From positions 1 to 5,721 of the forward strand of contig JAFUBJ010000457.1 in NCBI GenBank assembly GCA_017460265.1: DNA of 5,721 bases. Direction: 5' to 3'. Of this stretch, positions 1 through 5,584 are shown in pieces; position 1 is the first letter of the stretch, and the number at the start of each line of letters is the position of its first letter. The position numbers and the translations under genes were made by a program. This stretch comes from Atopobiaceae bacterium (GTDB lineage: Bacteria > Actinomycetota > Coriobacteriia > Coriobacteriales > Atopobiaceae). The notes under the pieces were generated by a model. That model saw only the letters and a list, made by a program, of their open reading frames with translations. It ran no database searches and was not told where the DNA came from.

Positions 1-31
1 ATGTGTGCGGGGGAGCCTCTCTTTCTTGGTC

Positions 32-47
32 AAAGACGAAGGTCTTT
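32..47 (-). terminator. Possible short terminator after the DeoR-type gene
   Basis: An inverted repeat AAAGAC / GTCTTT with a 4-base loop overlaps the stop codon of the DeoR-type gene (stop at 46-48). On the minus strand the 3' arm supplies a short T-rich run (GTCTTTG). The stem is only 6 bp and AT-rich, so this is a weak intrinsic terminator at best. The 31 bases beyond it hold nothing I recognise, and the transcript could continue out of the window. Confidence 0.3.
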
Positions 48-825
48 ACTCGACAGCCTCGCCTTCGGTGTTGCGCACACCGACCTCTATGATGTCGCCA
101 AACTCGCGGAATCTCCGTTCCGCAAGGGAGTCACAGATGATCGTCGCATCAGCGAACTCGGCAAACTTGATGAGCGAGACCGTCTTGAACTTGCTCGAGT
201 CCGTGAGAATGTAGGGATGCTCGCAGCGTTGGATGGACGCCCGCTTGATGGCAGCCTCCCCGTATCCGGGTGTGGTGAAGCCATTTTCTGGGTCGGCGCC
301 GTTGGTGCCCCAGAAGCCGATGGTAAAACGGTAGCGCTTCACCACCTCAAGTGTTTCCGGACCAACAAGCATCTCAGAAAGTTGGCTGCCCTCACCGCCG
401 GGCACAATCACATGGCATCCTCTGGCCAGCAGCCGCTGCGCGAGGGGCAGGGAATTGGTGAAGAAGGTGGCTCGGGTCTCGCTGATGGCGTTGACCAGCT
501 CGGCTGTGGTGCTCCCTCCGTCCACGAAGACGAAATCGTCAGGACCGATGAGCGTGGCCGCGTAGCTGCCGACGGCACGTTTCTCCTCTTCCATGAGACC
601 CTTGCGGCTCTCGAGCGTGCGGTCGGCGGGCACGAATTCCATCGATGATGCTTTGGTCACGCCACCGTACACGCGCCTGACCAACCCCTCGCGATGCAGG
701 ATGGCGAGGTCACGCCGCACGGTGGAGTCCGAGGCGTCAAGCGCTTCCATGAGCTCGGGAACCGACATGGTGTCGTTGGCATTGACGAGACTGATGATTC
801 GCTGGCGGCGCTCGGCACCAATCAT
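46..825 (-). CDS. DeoR-family transcriptional repressor
   Basis: This is a 259-residue cytoplasmic DNA-binding regulator, the usual size for the DeoR/GlpR family. An N-terminal winged helix-turn-helix spans about residues 5-57; its recognition helix carries the family pattern TVRRDLAILHREGLVRRVYGG (35-55, listed here as key residues R37, R38, D39, L40, G47, G54, G55). A DeoR C-terminal sugar-phosphate sensor domain follows, with the conserved E81-K82, the phosphate-binding-type loop D102-G-G-S-T-T107, and D209-S-S-K212. The reading frame is open back to an ATG at 948. I chose the ATG at 825 because AAGAGG (832-837) lies 6 bases before it and the HTH then begins at the normal distance; the ATG at 879 lacks a good ribosome binding site. 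The gene is divergent from a HAD phosphatase, and phased repeats lie in its leader, so it probably represses itself and the phosphatase in response to a phosphorylated sugar. The effector cannot be told from sequence. Confidence 0.93.
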   Translation of the reverse strand: MIGAERRQRIISLVNANDTMSVPELMEALDASDSTVRRDLAILHREGLVRRVYGGVTKASSMEFVPADRTLESRKGLMEEEKRAVGSYAATLIGPDDFVFVDGGSTTAELVNAISETRATFFTNSLPLAQRLLARGCHVIVPGGEGSQLSEMLVGPETLEVVKRYRFTIGFWGTNGADPENGFTTPGYGEAAIKRASIQRCEHPYILTDSSKFKTVSLIKFAEFADATIICDSLAERRFREFGDIIEVGVRNTEGEAVE

Positions 826-843
826 GGCGGACCTCTTCTTATA

Positions 844-863
844 GACTGACTTTGACTGACTTT
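844..863. repeat. Tandem 10-bp repeat, candidate operator (repressor side)
   Basis: GACTGACTTT occurs twice in perfect tandem (844-853 and 854-863). Read on the minus strand, the repressor's sense strand, this is AAAGTCAGTC twice, giving TCAG every 10 bp, one helical turn. It lies between the candidate repressor promoter and its ribosome binding site, the place of a self-repression operator. A related phased TCAG series occurs on the phosphatase side at 949-978. That the DeoR-type protein binds here is inference. Confidence 0.5.
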
Positions 864-877
864 GTTGTTTTTTTGCC

Positions 878-906
878 ATGATAGCGACTACTTTCATCAA
901 ATACAA
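878..906 (-). promoter_or_regulatory. Candidate sigma70-type promoter of the DeoR-type gene
   Basis: On the minus strand, TTGTAT (901-906, 3 of 6 to the -35 consensus) and TATCAT (878-883, 5 of 6 to the -10 consensus) are separated by exactly 17 bases. The predicted start of transcription would fall around 871, just before the tandem GACTGACTTT repeat. The resulting leader of about 45 bases ends in the ribosome binding site of the ATG at 825. If this promoter is right, the alternative upstream starts at 879 and 948 cannot be used, because they would lie outside the transcript. Confidence 0.45.
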
Positions 907-926
907 GCAAACTTTGTCTAATTCTC

Positions 927-955
927 TTGCTATTTGTCGGGCACTCAATCAGAAT
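927..955 (+). promoter_or_regulatory. Candidate promoter of the HAD phosphatase gene
   Basis: TTGCTA (927-932, 4 of 6) and CAGAAT (950-955, 4 of 6) are 17 bases apart on the plus strand. The match is modest. Its best support is position: the -10 element and presumed start site are embedded in the phased TCAG series at 949-978, mirroring the arrangement on the repressor side. The leader to the ATG at 1060 would be about 100 bases. Confidence 0.3.
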
Positions 956-978
956 CAGTCAGAGTTTATCAGAGATAG
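949..978. repeat. Three phased TCAG repeats, candidate operator (phosphatase side)
   Basis: TCAG begins at 949, 959 and 969, so three 10-bp units TCAGAATCAG, TCAGAGTTTA and TCAGAGATAG follow one another; an extra TCAG sits at 955. The last two units share TCAGAG. The period and core match the minus-strand AAAGTCAGTC tandem near the repressor gene. The series overlaps the candidate -10 element and start site of the phosphatase promoter, as expected of a repressor site. The link to the neighbouring DeoR-type protein is inference. Confidence 0.4.
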
Positions 979-1059
979 GCAACGTGAGGCAGACATCGCC
1001 ACGACAGACGGCAACGGATACGTCAGGGAAACCTTGTTTTCCAGAAAGGGTGAAATCAC

Positions 1060-1887
1060 ATGATCAAGCTTGTGCTCAGCGATATGGATGACACGCTGCT
1101 GCCCTTTGGACGTGACCATGTGTCAGCGCGTACGGTGGCGGCCATTCATGCCTGTCAGGAATGCGGCATCGACTTCGGTCCGGCTAGCGGGCGTGACTAT
1201 GCTGAGCTGGCAAGCTTCTTCCAAGGTGATGTGGCGTGCTACAGCACCGGCGTCCTTGTCAATGGGCAGAAGGTGTATTACCAAGGCGAGCTCGTATTTC
1301 AGAAGCACCTCGATGCTGGAGCACTTTGCCGTGCAGCTTCGCTTGTTGCCCAGCGTGCGGACCATCTTCTGGTGGTCTACCGCGAAGACGGCTTTGGCGA
1401 TTGGGTGGGCATGGACCGAGGGGCAATGGGCCCCATGTACGATCGAGCCTTCATCCACGGCGGGACACGTCACGTCACTCTGCCCGACTACCCTGTGACC
1501 AAGGCAGGTATCATGTGTCCAAAGGACCATGCCACCACGGTAGATCTCATAGCCGAGCTGCAAGAGTTGTGTCCCGAGTGCGACTTTGTCAATACCGTAC
1601 CTGGCTGGCTAGACGTGGTGCCTCGTGGCTGGAGCAAGGTCAAGGGCATAGAGGTGCTGGCGGAGAAGCTGAAGCTTGCGACTGATGAGGTGTGCGTGTT
1701 CGGCGATGCGGAGAATGATCTCGCGATGCTTGCCTACACGGAGAACTCGTGTGCCGTGGGCAATGCGACAGACGCTGCGAAGGCGGCTGCGCGTTGGCAC
1801 GTGGGAGCCTCGGCGGACGACGGCGTCGCAGTGGCACTTGAACACATCGCGCCTAGTGACCCCATCGGGGTGTGGGCACGGCGCTGA
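1060..1887 (+). CDS. Cof-type HAD-superfamily phosphatase (HAD-IIB)
   Basis: A 275-residue soluble hydrolase of the HAD superfamily, Cof/YidA-like subfamily IIB, whose members dephosphorylate sugar phosphates, nucleotides or cofactors with Mg2+. Motif I is D8-M-D10-D-T12, with D8 as the nucleophile and D10 as the acid/base. Motif II is S43-G-R45. The motif III lysine is in WSKVKG, K193 or K195. Motif IV is G215-D-A-E-N-D220, which binds Mg2+. The cap domain is inserted between motifs II and III (about residues 80-185), which defines type II. Length is normal for the family (about 260-280). The ATG at 1060 is preceded by AAAGGG (1045-1050) at 9 bases, and motif I lies at the extreme N-terminus as expected. 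The gene is divergent from the DeoR-type repressor, suggesting a role in limiting accumulation of the sugar phosphate that the repressor senses. The exact substrate cannot be predicted. Confidence 0.93.
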   Translation: MIKLVLSDMDDTLLPFGRDHVSARTVAAIHACQECGIDFGPASGRDYAELASFFQGDVACYSTGVLVNGQKVYYQGELVFQKHLDAGALCRAASLVAQRADHLLVVYREDGFGDWVGMDRGAMGPMYDRAFIHGGTRHVTLPDYPVTKAGIMCPKDHATTVDLIAELQELCPECDFVNTVPGWLDVVPRGWSKVKGIEVLAEKLKLATDEVCVFGDAENDLAMLAYTENSCAVGNATDAAKAAARWHVGASADDGVAVALEHIAPSDPIGVWARR

Positions 1888-1903
1888 AGGGACACAGCAG
1901 GTA

Positions 1904-1940
1904 ACGGCCGCCACTCGGATTGCTCCCGAGTGGCGGCCGT
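1904..1940. terminator. Bidirectional terminator hairpin between convergent genes
   Basis: A perfect 15-bp inverted repeat, ACGGCCGCCACTCGG (1904-1918) and its complement (1926-1940), encloses a 7-base loop (ATTGCTC). It sits 16 bases after the phosphatase stop and 39 bases beyond the stop of the convergent oxidoreductase gene. Neither side has a clear T-run, so it may act as a strong GC hairpin or protect both mRNA 3' ends rather than being a textbook intrinsic terminator. The position between two converging genes strongly supports a 3'-end role for both. Confidence 0.8.
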
Positions 1941-1979
1941 CATCCATAGGTGATGATCTGTACGGTCCGATGTGAGCGG

Positions 1980-3212
1980 CTATCCCACCTCATCCTTCGC
2001 GACGCCCATGTAGGCCAGCATGCCGTCGACGGCCACCTTGGTGGCAGCCACAGCGTGGACCACGGTGTTGGGGCCGGTGACCACGTCGCCTGCGGCAAAG
2101 ACGCCCGGCACGGTGCACATGCCATGCTCGTCCACGATGAGCAGGCCGCGGTCGTCGCCTTCCAGGCCGTCGGTCGTGAGGATGAGCTTGTTCTTGGGCT
2201 TCTGGGAGACGGCGACGATCACGGTGTCGCAGGTCACCTGGTCGAGCTCCTCCTCGTAGCCTGTCACGCGGTCGTTCTCGTCGAAGATGGCCGTCTTGAA
2301 GACGGGGCCATGCTCGTTGATCTCGCAGATGGCCTTGCCCTGCACCAGCTCGGCGCCGTCGAGCAGGGCGTATTCCAGCTCGTCGGAGCTGGCCGAGATG
2401 TGCTTGCTGCGGGCGTAGAGCGTGACCTCGCTCGCACCCTGGCGGATGGCGGTGCGCGCCACGTCCATGGCGGTGTTGCCGGCCCCGATGACGGCCACGC
2501 GCTCGCCAATCTCGGCGGTCTCGGGGCTCATGAGGTAGTCCAGGCCAAAGAGGACGTTGCCGCCCGCCTCCCCCGAGACGCCCAGCGTCTGGGCGCGCCA
2601 GGTGCCCGTGCCCACGAAGACGCTGTCGTAGCCGTCGCGGAAGAGGTCGGGGATGGTGAGCGACGACCCGATGGCGGTGTTGTGCCGAATCCTGACCCCG
2701 AGGGCCTCCAGGATCTCCTGGTAGCGGTCGAGCACGCGCTTGGGCAGTCGGTACTCGGGGATGCCGTAGCGCATGACGCCGCCGAGGCGCGGGTTCTGGT
2801 CGAAGATTGTGACGGCCACGCCCATCTGCGCGAGCCGCATGGCCGCGACGATGCCGGCGGGCCCTCCGCCGATGACTGCCGCGCGCTTGCCGCAAGGCTC
2901 GGGCTTCTCGAAGCGGACGCGCTCGAGGTACGTGCTCGACACGTAGTTCTCGATGGCCGAGAAGTGGATGGGGGTACCCTTGCGGCCGCGCACGCAGTGG
3001 CCTTCGCACTGGGCACCGTGGTTGCAGACGAGCGAGCACACGGCGCTCATCGGGTTGTTCTGGAAGAGCACCGCCCCGGCATCGTCCATCCTGCGCTCGC
3101 GGAAGAGTTGGATTACCAGCGGGATTGCTGTCCCCACGGGGCAGCCCTGCTGGCAGAGGGGCCGCTTGCAGTTGAGGCAGCGCTCTGCCTCCTCGACGAT
3201 GTGCAGTGCCAT
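1980..3212 (-). CDS. GltD-like FeS/FAD/NAD(P) oxidoreductase
   Basis: A 410-residue soluble flavoprotein of the glutamate synthase small-subunit family (related to GltD, homotetrameric GltA, NfnB and the N-terminal half of dihydropyrimidine dehydrogenase). In order: a cysteine cluster C12-x2-C15-x4-C20-x3-C24-P; a second cluster C59-x3-C63-x5-C69-x3-C73, together typical of two [4Fe-4S] centres; an FAD-binding dinucleotide fold G115-G-G-P-A-G120; an NAD(P)H-binding fold G243-A-G-N-T-A-M-D250; and the C-terminal FAD motif FAAGD (372-376) followed by GPNTVVHAVA. The ATG at 3212 has AAAGGAG (3219-3225) 6 bases upstream. The frame stays open to 3485, but that extension has no family-like sequence. 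The N-terminus is shorter than in typical GltD (450-490 residues), starting about 11 residues before the first cysteine. No glutamate synthase large subunit is present in the window, so glutamate synthesis is not assured; an electron-transfer role with another partner is equally possible. Confidence 0.92.
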   Translation of the reverse strand: MALHIVEEAERCLNCKRPLCQQGCPVGTAIPLVIQLFRERRMDDAGAVLFQNNPMSAVCSLVCNHGAQCEGHCVRGRKGTPIHFSAIENYVSSTYLERVRFEKPEPCGKRAAVIGGGPAGIVAAMRLAQMGVAVTIFDQNPRLGGVMRYGIPEYRLPKRVLDRYQEILEALGVRIRHNTAIGSSLTIPDLFRDGYDSVFVGTGTWRAQTLGVSGEAGGNVLFGLDYLMSPETAEIGERVAVIGAGNTAMDVARTAIRQGASEVTLYARSKHISASSDELEYALLDGAELVQGKAICEINEHGPVFKTAIFDENDRVTGYEEELDQVTCDTVIVAVSQKPKNKLILTTDGLEGDDRGLLIVDEHGMCTVPGVFAAGDVVTGPNTVVHAVAATKVAVDGMLAYMGVAKDEVG

Positions 3213-3682
3213 GGCATGCTCCTTTCTCGCGAGGAAGCGCCCTTCCTCATGCTCTCTTCGTGCGACGGACAGTTGGCTCAACACGTCGAAATAGCCCAAA
3301 ATGGGTACAGACGCAGCGCTCAGAGCCGAAGGCCCTATCCTGCTTTGCATCTCAGAAAGAGCATAGCATCGAACGGCCGAAAACGGCTTCCTATTCGGTG
3401 CAGGTCCGGTTGGCTGCACGCGAAAGCAAAGTGCAACGAAGCGGCATGGGCATGGCAACGTAGCTGCTGAGCTGCAGCATGGCATCGGATGTACCTTGTG
3501 AGCGGCGGGGGATGCCGTTGCGGCCGATTGCCAGCGGGTGGTAGCAAATTCCAGCCAGCCGAACGCTTTGCAAGCAGATCACGAACCTCCCTTTCGAAGG
3601 CTGCGGACAGGGCTCTGTGCACCGATGGCAGGTGGTACTCTTACATCAAGACAAAACGTCACGGGCAGAAAGAGGACCCACC
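3213..3682. other. 470-bp divergent intergenic region, no gene supported
   Basis: This gap separates the GltD-like gene (minus) from the Gfo/Idh remnant (plus). It holds the ribosome binding site of the former at 3219-3225 and that of the latter (AAAGAGG, 3669-3675). On the plus strand TGGTACTCT (3633-3641) could be an extended -10 element for the dehydrogenase remnant, but no good -35 goes with it. I found no convincing minus-strand promoter. Small inverted repeats are visible: GCCG-AAAA-CGGC near 3377-3388, CCCA/TGGG near 3295-3305, and GCTGC/GCAGC at 3463-3478; none is strong. Open frames through the gap do not resemble proteins I know. Confidence 0.5.
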
Positions 3683-3805
3683 ATGGCAGACCGCATCCTC
3701 AACATCGGCTTCATCGGCAACGGCAAGGGCGCCAACCGCTATCACATGCCCTTCTCGCTGGCACTGCCCGAGAAGTTCCGCATCAAGACCGTCTACGCGC
3801 GCGAC
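3683..3805 (+). pseudogene. 5' remnant of a Gfo/Idh/MocA-type dehydrogenase
   Basis: The ATG at 3683 follows AAAGAGG (3669-3675) at 7 bases. The first ~41 residues are the start of an NAD(P)-dependent Gfo/Idh/MocA-family oxidoreductase resembling YhhX-like members: a beta strand and Rossmann loop ILNIGFIGNGKGANRYH (5-21), then PFSLALPEKFRIKTVYARD ending the second strand at residue 41. Family members have about 330-370 residues, so roughly 90 percent is missing, including the catalytic EKP-type region. After about 3805 the frame stays open to 3937, but those residues are the reverse complement of an aldo/keto reductase remnant and have no meaning as dehydrogenase. The start signals look intact, so a chimeric peptide of up to 84 residues could still be made; I regard it as non-functional. 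Confidence 0.8.
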
Positions 3806-3965
3806 GAGCTCTTCGTTGCCATAGGACTGGGCCGTGTCGATGAGGCGGTAACCTGCCTTAATTGCCTCGGAGACGCACTCCTCGGTCTCCGCGTTGCCGA
3901 TCTGGAAAGACGCCATAGCCGAGCATGGGCATCTTGACGCCGTTGGAAAGGGTGGTGTACTGCAT
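3803..3965 (-). pseudogene. 5' remnant of an aldo/keto reductase, frameshifted
   Basis: The ATG at 3965 is preceded by GGAG (3972-3975) at 6 bases and begins MQYTTLSNGVKMPMLGYGVF, the standard start of an aldo/keto reductase (2,5-diketo-gluconate reductase-like group). The frame then shifts: one extra base in the AAA run at 3906-3908 (plus strand) separates it from QIGNAETEECVSEAIKAGY and RLIDTAQSYGNEELV in another frame. The retained part includes the catalytic Asp (in LIDTA) and the active-site Tyr (in SYGNE). The catalytic Lys and His, and about four fifths of the ~280-residue barrel, are absent. Homology stops at about 3803, where the converging dehydrogenase remnant begins. Two independent lesions make this a clear pseudogene unless the frameshift is a sequencing error; the truncation stands in either case. 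Confidence 0.85.
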
Positions 3966-4118
3966 CGTGCGCTCCATTCTGCGGTGGCCTGATCGCTGAT
4001 ATCATCTTCCGTCAGCCCGCGAGCCCTGTCCAATGCCGCCATGTTGGCCTGCTATACGCTCGGTGCATAGGCTCCTAGGATCAGTGTCGCGCCGGAGCGT
4101 CGTCTCGTCCTTTGATTC
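3966..4118. other. Short gap between reductase remnant and ATPase gene
   Basis: On the minus strand an open frame from an ATG at 4042 reads MAALDRARGLTEDDISDQA and on into the reductase region in the shifted frame. It looks protein-like (charged, helical) but I do not recognise it. It may be leftover coding sequence from a gene formerly upstream of the reductase, or chance. I see no convincing terminator for the ATPase gene that ends at 4119, and no clear promoter for the reductase remnant. Confidence 0.25.
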
Positions 4119-5408
4119 TCACGCGCCGAGGCACGTGATCGGAAGGATGTAGACTCCCAGGTCCCTGTCGAAGCGGGCGTACTCCCCCGCCCCCACGACG
4201 ACCGCGAGGAACTCCGGCCTGGGGTTGCGCGCCGCCGGGTTGGCGGCGACCTTGCGCGCCAGGCGGCTGAGCGACGCCGCGGCGGATCCGACCTGGTTCT
4301 CGCCGAGCTTCACCTCGAACGCGGCCCACCTGCCGTCGCGCATCTCGACGACCGCGTCCACCTCGAGCCCGTCGGAGTCGCGGTAGTAGTGGAGCGGGTC
4401 CGCGGTCGCGCCGGGCAGGGCCGACGCGTACACGGCGAGGTCGTGCATGCAGAGGGACTCGAACAGGATGCCGAAGAGCTGTCCGTCGGACACGAGGCGG
4501 CTGGGCGAGACCTGCAGGAGGGACGCCGCGAGCGAGGGGTCCGCGAAGTAGCGCTTGGGCTTGGTGCGCAGGCGGGTCTTCGAGCGGATTGGCGCGTCCC
4601 AGCTCGCCACCTGCTCGACGACGTAGAGGTCCTGCAGCGCCGCGATGTGCGCCGCCGCCTTGTTCGTCGCGGACTTGGAGTCCGCCTCTCCAAACCCGGC
4701 ATCCGAGGCCACGGTGGAGAGCTTCGCCGCGGTTCCGAGGTTGCGGGCGAGCGAGAGCGCGACACGGCGCGACTCCTGGCCGCTCAGCCCCCTCCTCGGA
4801 ATGCTCACGCTGAAGAGGGCGTCGAAGTACGCGTCGAGGTACTCGGAGCCCCGGGCGTCCCTTCCCGCGAGCGCGGGCCACCCGCCCTTGCAGACGACGT
4901 CCGCGAGCGGCGCGAGCGACTGCTGGACCAGCTGCGGCTCGAAGCGGCCCTCGAAGAGCCCGGCAAGGGAGATCGCCCCCGAGGAGAGCCCCATCTCGGC
5001 GAGCGTCATCGTCCTCATGCGGAGCTTGGCAATCCGCCCCGCGCCGCTGTGGTGGACCAGCTCCTTCCTCGGCTCGGACGAGCCCGTGAGGACGAACGAG
5101 CCGGGTCCGTTGCCCGACGCGTCGACCGCCGCGCGCACCTCGTCCCATATCGCCGGTACGTCCTGCCACTCGTCGATGACGTGAGGCCTGGCGCCCAGCA
5201 GCGCCGTGCCCGGGTCCGCCTCGGCGGCCGTCCGCGGCCCCGCGAGGCCTATGCGCGTGACGCTCTGGCCGAAGGCAAGCGACGTCCAGGTCTTCCCGCA
5301 CCACATGGTCCCTGCGACCTCCACCGCCCCGAAGGTGGCGAGCATCCTCTCGAGCTGCCTGTCCGCGATCCGTGGGATGTATCCGTCCGGCCTGAGCTGT
5401 CCGTACAC
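4119..5408 (-). CDS. AAA_14 / DUF4143 family ATPase
   Basis: A 429-residue protein of the widespread two-domain family with an N-terminal AAA_14 P-loop ATPase and a C-terminal DUF4143 domain. Walker A is G33-T-M-W-C-G-K39-T40, Walker B is V-I-D79-E80-W-Q, and a sensor-like strand reads FVLTGSS (105-111). A winged-helix-like segment follows at about 215-270 (NLGTAAKLSTVASDAGF through AALQDLYVVEQ), then the family block PKRYFADPSLA. The C-terminus has a PD-(D/E)xK-like signature: E349-V-D351 and E365-V-K367. Family members are common accessory genes in anaerobes with no settled function. Start choice: a GTG at 5417 overlaps the ribosome binding site AGGAGG (5417-5422), so the GTG at 5408, 8 bases downstream, is the plausible start. 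The gene is very GC-rich, unlike its AT-rich promoter. It stands alone between degraded genes and an orphan riboswitch, consistent with acquisition as a single-gene cassette. Confidence 0.9.
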   Translation of the reverse strand: MYGQLRPDGYIPRIADRQLERMLATFGAVEVAGTMWCGKTWTSLAFGQSVTRIGLAGPRTAAEADPGTALLGARPHVIDEWQDVPAIWDEVRAAVDASGNGPGSFVLTGSSEPRKELVHHSGAGRIAKLRMRTMTLAEMGLSSGAISLAGLFEGRFEPQLVQQSLAPLADVVCKGGWPALAGRDARGSEYLDAYFDALFSVSIPRRGLSGQESRRVALSLARNLGTAAKLSTVASDAGFGEADSKSATNKAAAHIAALQDLYVVEQVASWDAPIRSKTRLRTKPKRYFADPSLAASLLQVSPSRLVSDGQLFGILFESLCMHDLAVYASALPGATADPLHYYRDSDGLEVDAVVEMRDGRWAAFEVKLGENQVGSAAASLSRLARKVAANPAARNPRPEFLAVVVGAGEYARFDRDLGVYILPITCLGA

Positions 5409-5428
5409 TATCGACACCTCCTGATGCT

Positions 5429-5488
5429 TTTTAGAGGATATTATGATTACCTTTTAGAGGATATTCAAGATACTATTTAGAGCATTTA
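5429..5488. repeat. Three 23-bp-spaced TTTAGAG repeats over the ATPase promoter
   Basis: TTTTAGAGGATATT occurs perfectly at 5429-5442 and 5452-5465. A diverged third copy, ATTTAGAGCATTTA, lies at 5475-5488. The AGAG core recurs at 5433, 5456 and 5479, a strict 23-bp period, about two helical turns, so all copies face the same side of the DNA. Copy 1 covers the expected transcription start, copy 2 fills the spacer between -35 and -10, and copy 3 lies just upstream of -35. This is the layout of a cooperative operator. Confidence 0.75.
5440..5468 (-). promoter_or_regulatory. Promoter of the AAA_14/DUF4143 gene
   Basis: On the minus strand TTGAAT (5463-5468, 4 of 6) and CATAAT (5440-5445, 5 of 6) are 17 bases apart in an AT-rich island. 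Transcription would begin near 5433, leaving a leader of about 25 bases that contains AGGAGG (5417-5422). This makes the ATPase gene independent of the upstream riboswitch. The promoter is interleaved with the 23-bp-spaced repeats, so it is probably repressible. Confidence 0.65.
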
Positions 5489-5523
5489 ACCAAGGATGGG
5501 CCGCTCGCCGATTCGCCGCTCCC

Positions 5524-5583
5524 TCAAGATAGGCGTCGCACTGTCAGCTGGACCGATTTTTGGGAATCGGCTGGACTGGGCAT
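5524..5583 (-). other. 19-codon open frame after the riboswitch, possible gene remnant
   Basis: An ATG at 5583, directly after the T-run of the terminator-like hairpin, opens a frame MPSPADSQKSVQLTVRRLS that stops at 5524-5526. Its end (LTVRRLS) is reminiscent of the short N-terminal tails of membrane transport components, such as the ECF-type S proteins often controlled by TPP riboswitches. No hydrophobic segment follows and no ribosome binding site precedes it. It may be the beheaded start of the gene the riboswitch once controlled, or chance. Confidence 0.15.
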
Positions 5584-5584
5584 G

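Noticed and set aside
1..648. Open frame on the plus strand at the window start
   Set aside because: Antisense of the DeoR-type gene, with no recognisable domain and no better start signal.
1950..3470. 506-codon open frame on the plus strand opposite the GltD-like gene
   Set aside because: It is the antisense of a gene with complete cofactor motifs. Long antisense frames are expected in GC-rich DNA, and its sequence is rich in H, G, A and V without any known domain.
3213..3485. N-terminal extension of the GltD-like protein to an ATG at 3485
   Set aside because: The ATG at 3212 has an AAAGGAG site at ideal spacing and the added 91 residues lack family features.
3391..3582. 63-codon minus-strand frame with a purine-rich stretch (GGGAGG) just upstream of its GTG
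   Set aside because: The spacing is only about 3 bases and the protein has no recognisable features; it may be chance in a noncoding gap.
4081..5480. Long open frames overlapping the ATPase gene on both strands (4081-5304 minus, 4389-5480 plus)
   Set aside because: They are R/G/A-rich shadows of the DUF4143 gene, which alone shows conserved motifs.
5553..5570. Hairpin CCGATT/AATCGG flanked by CTGGA on both sides
   Set aside because: The stem is 6 bp with no T-run on either side; too weak to call a terminator, and no other role is evident.
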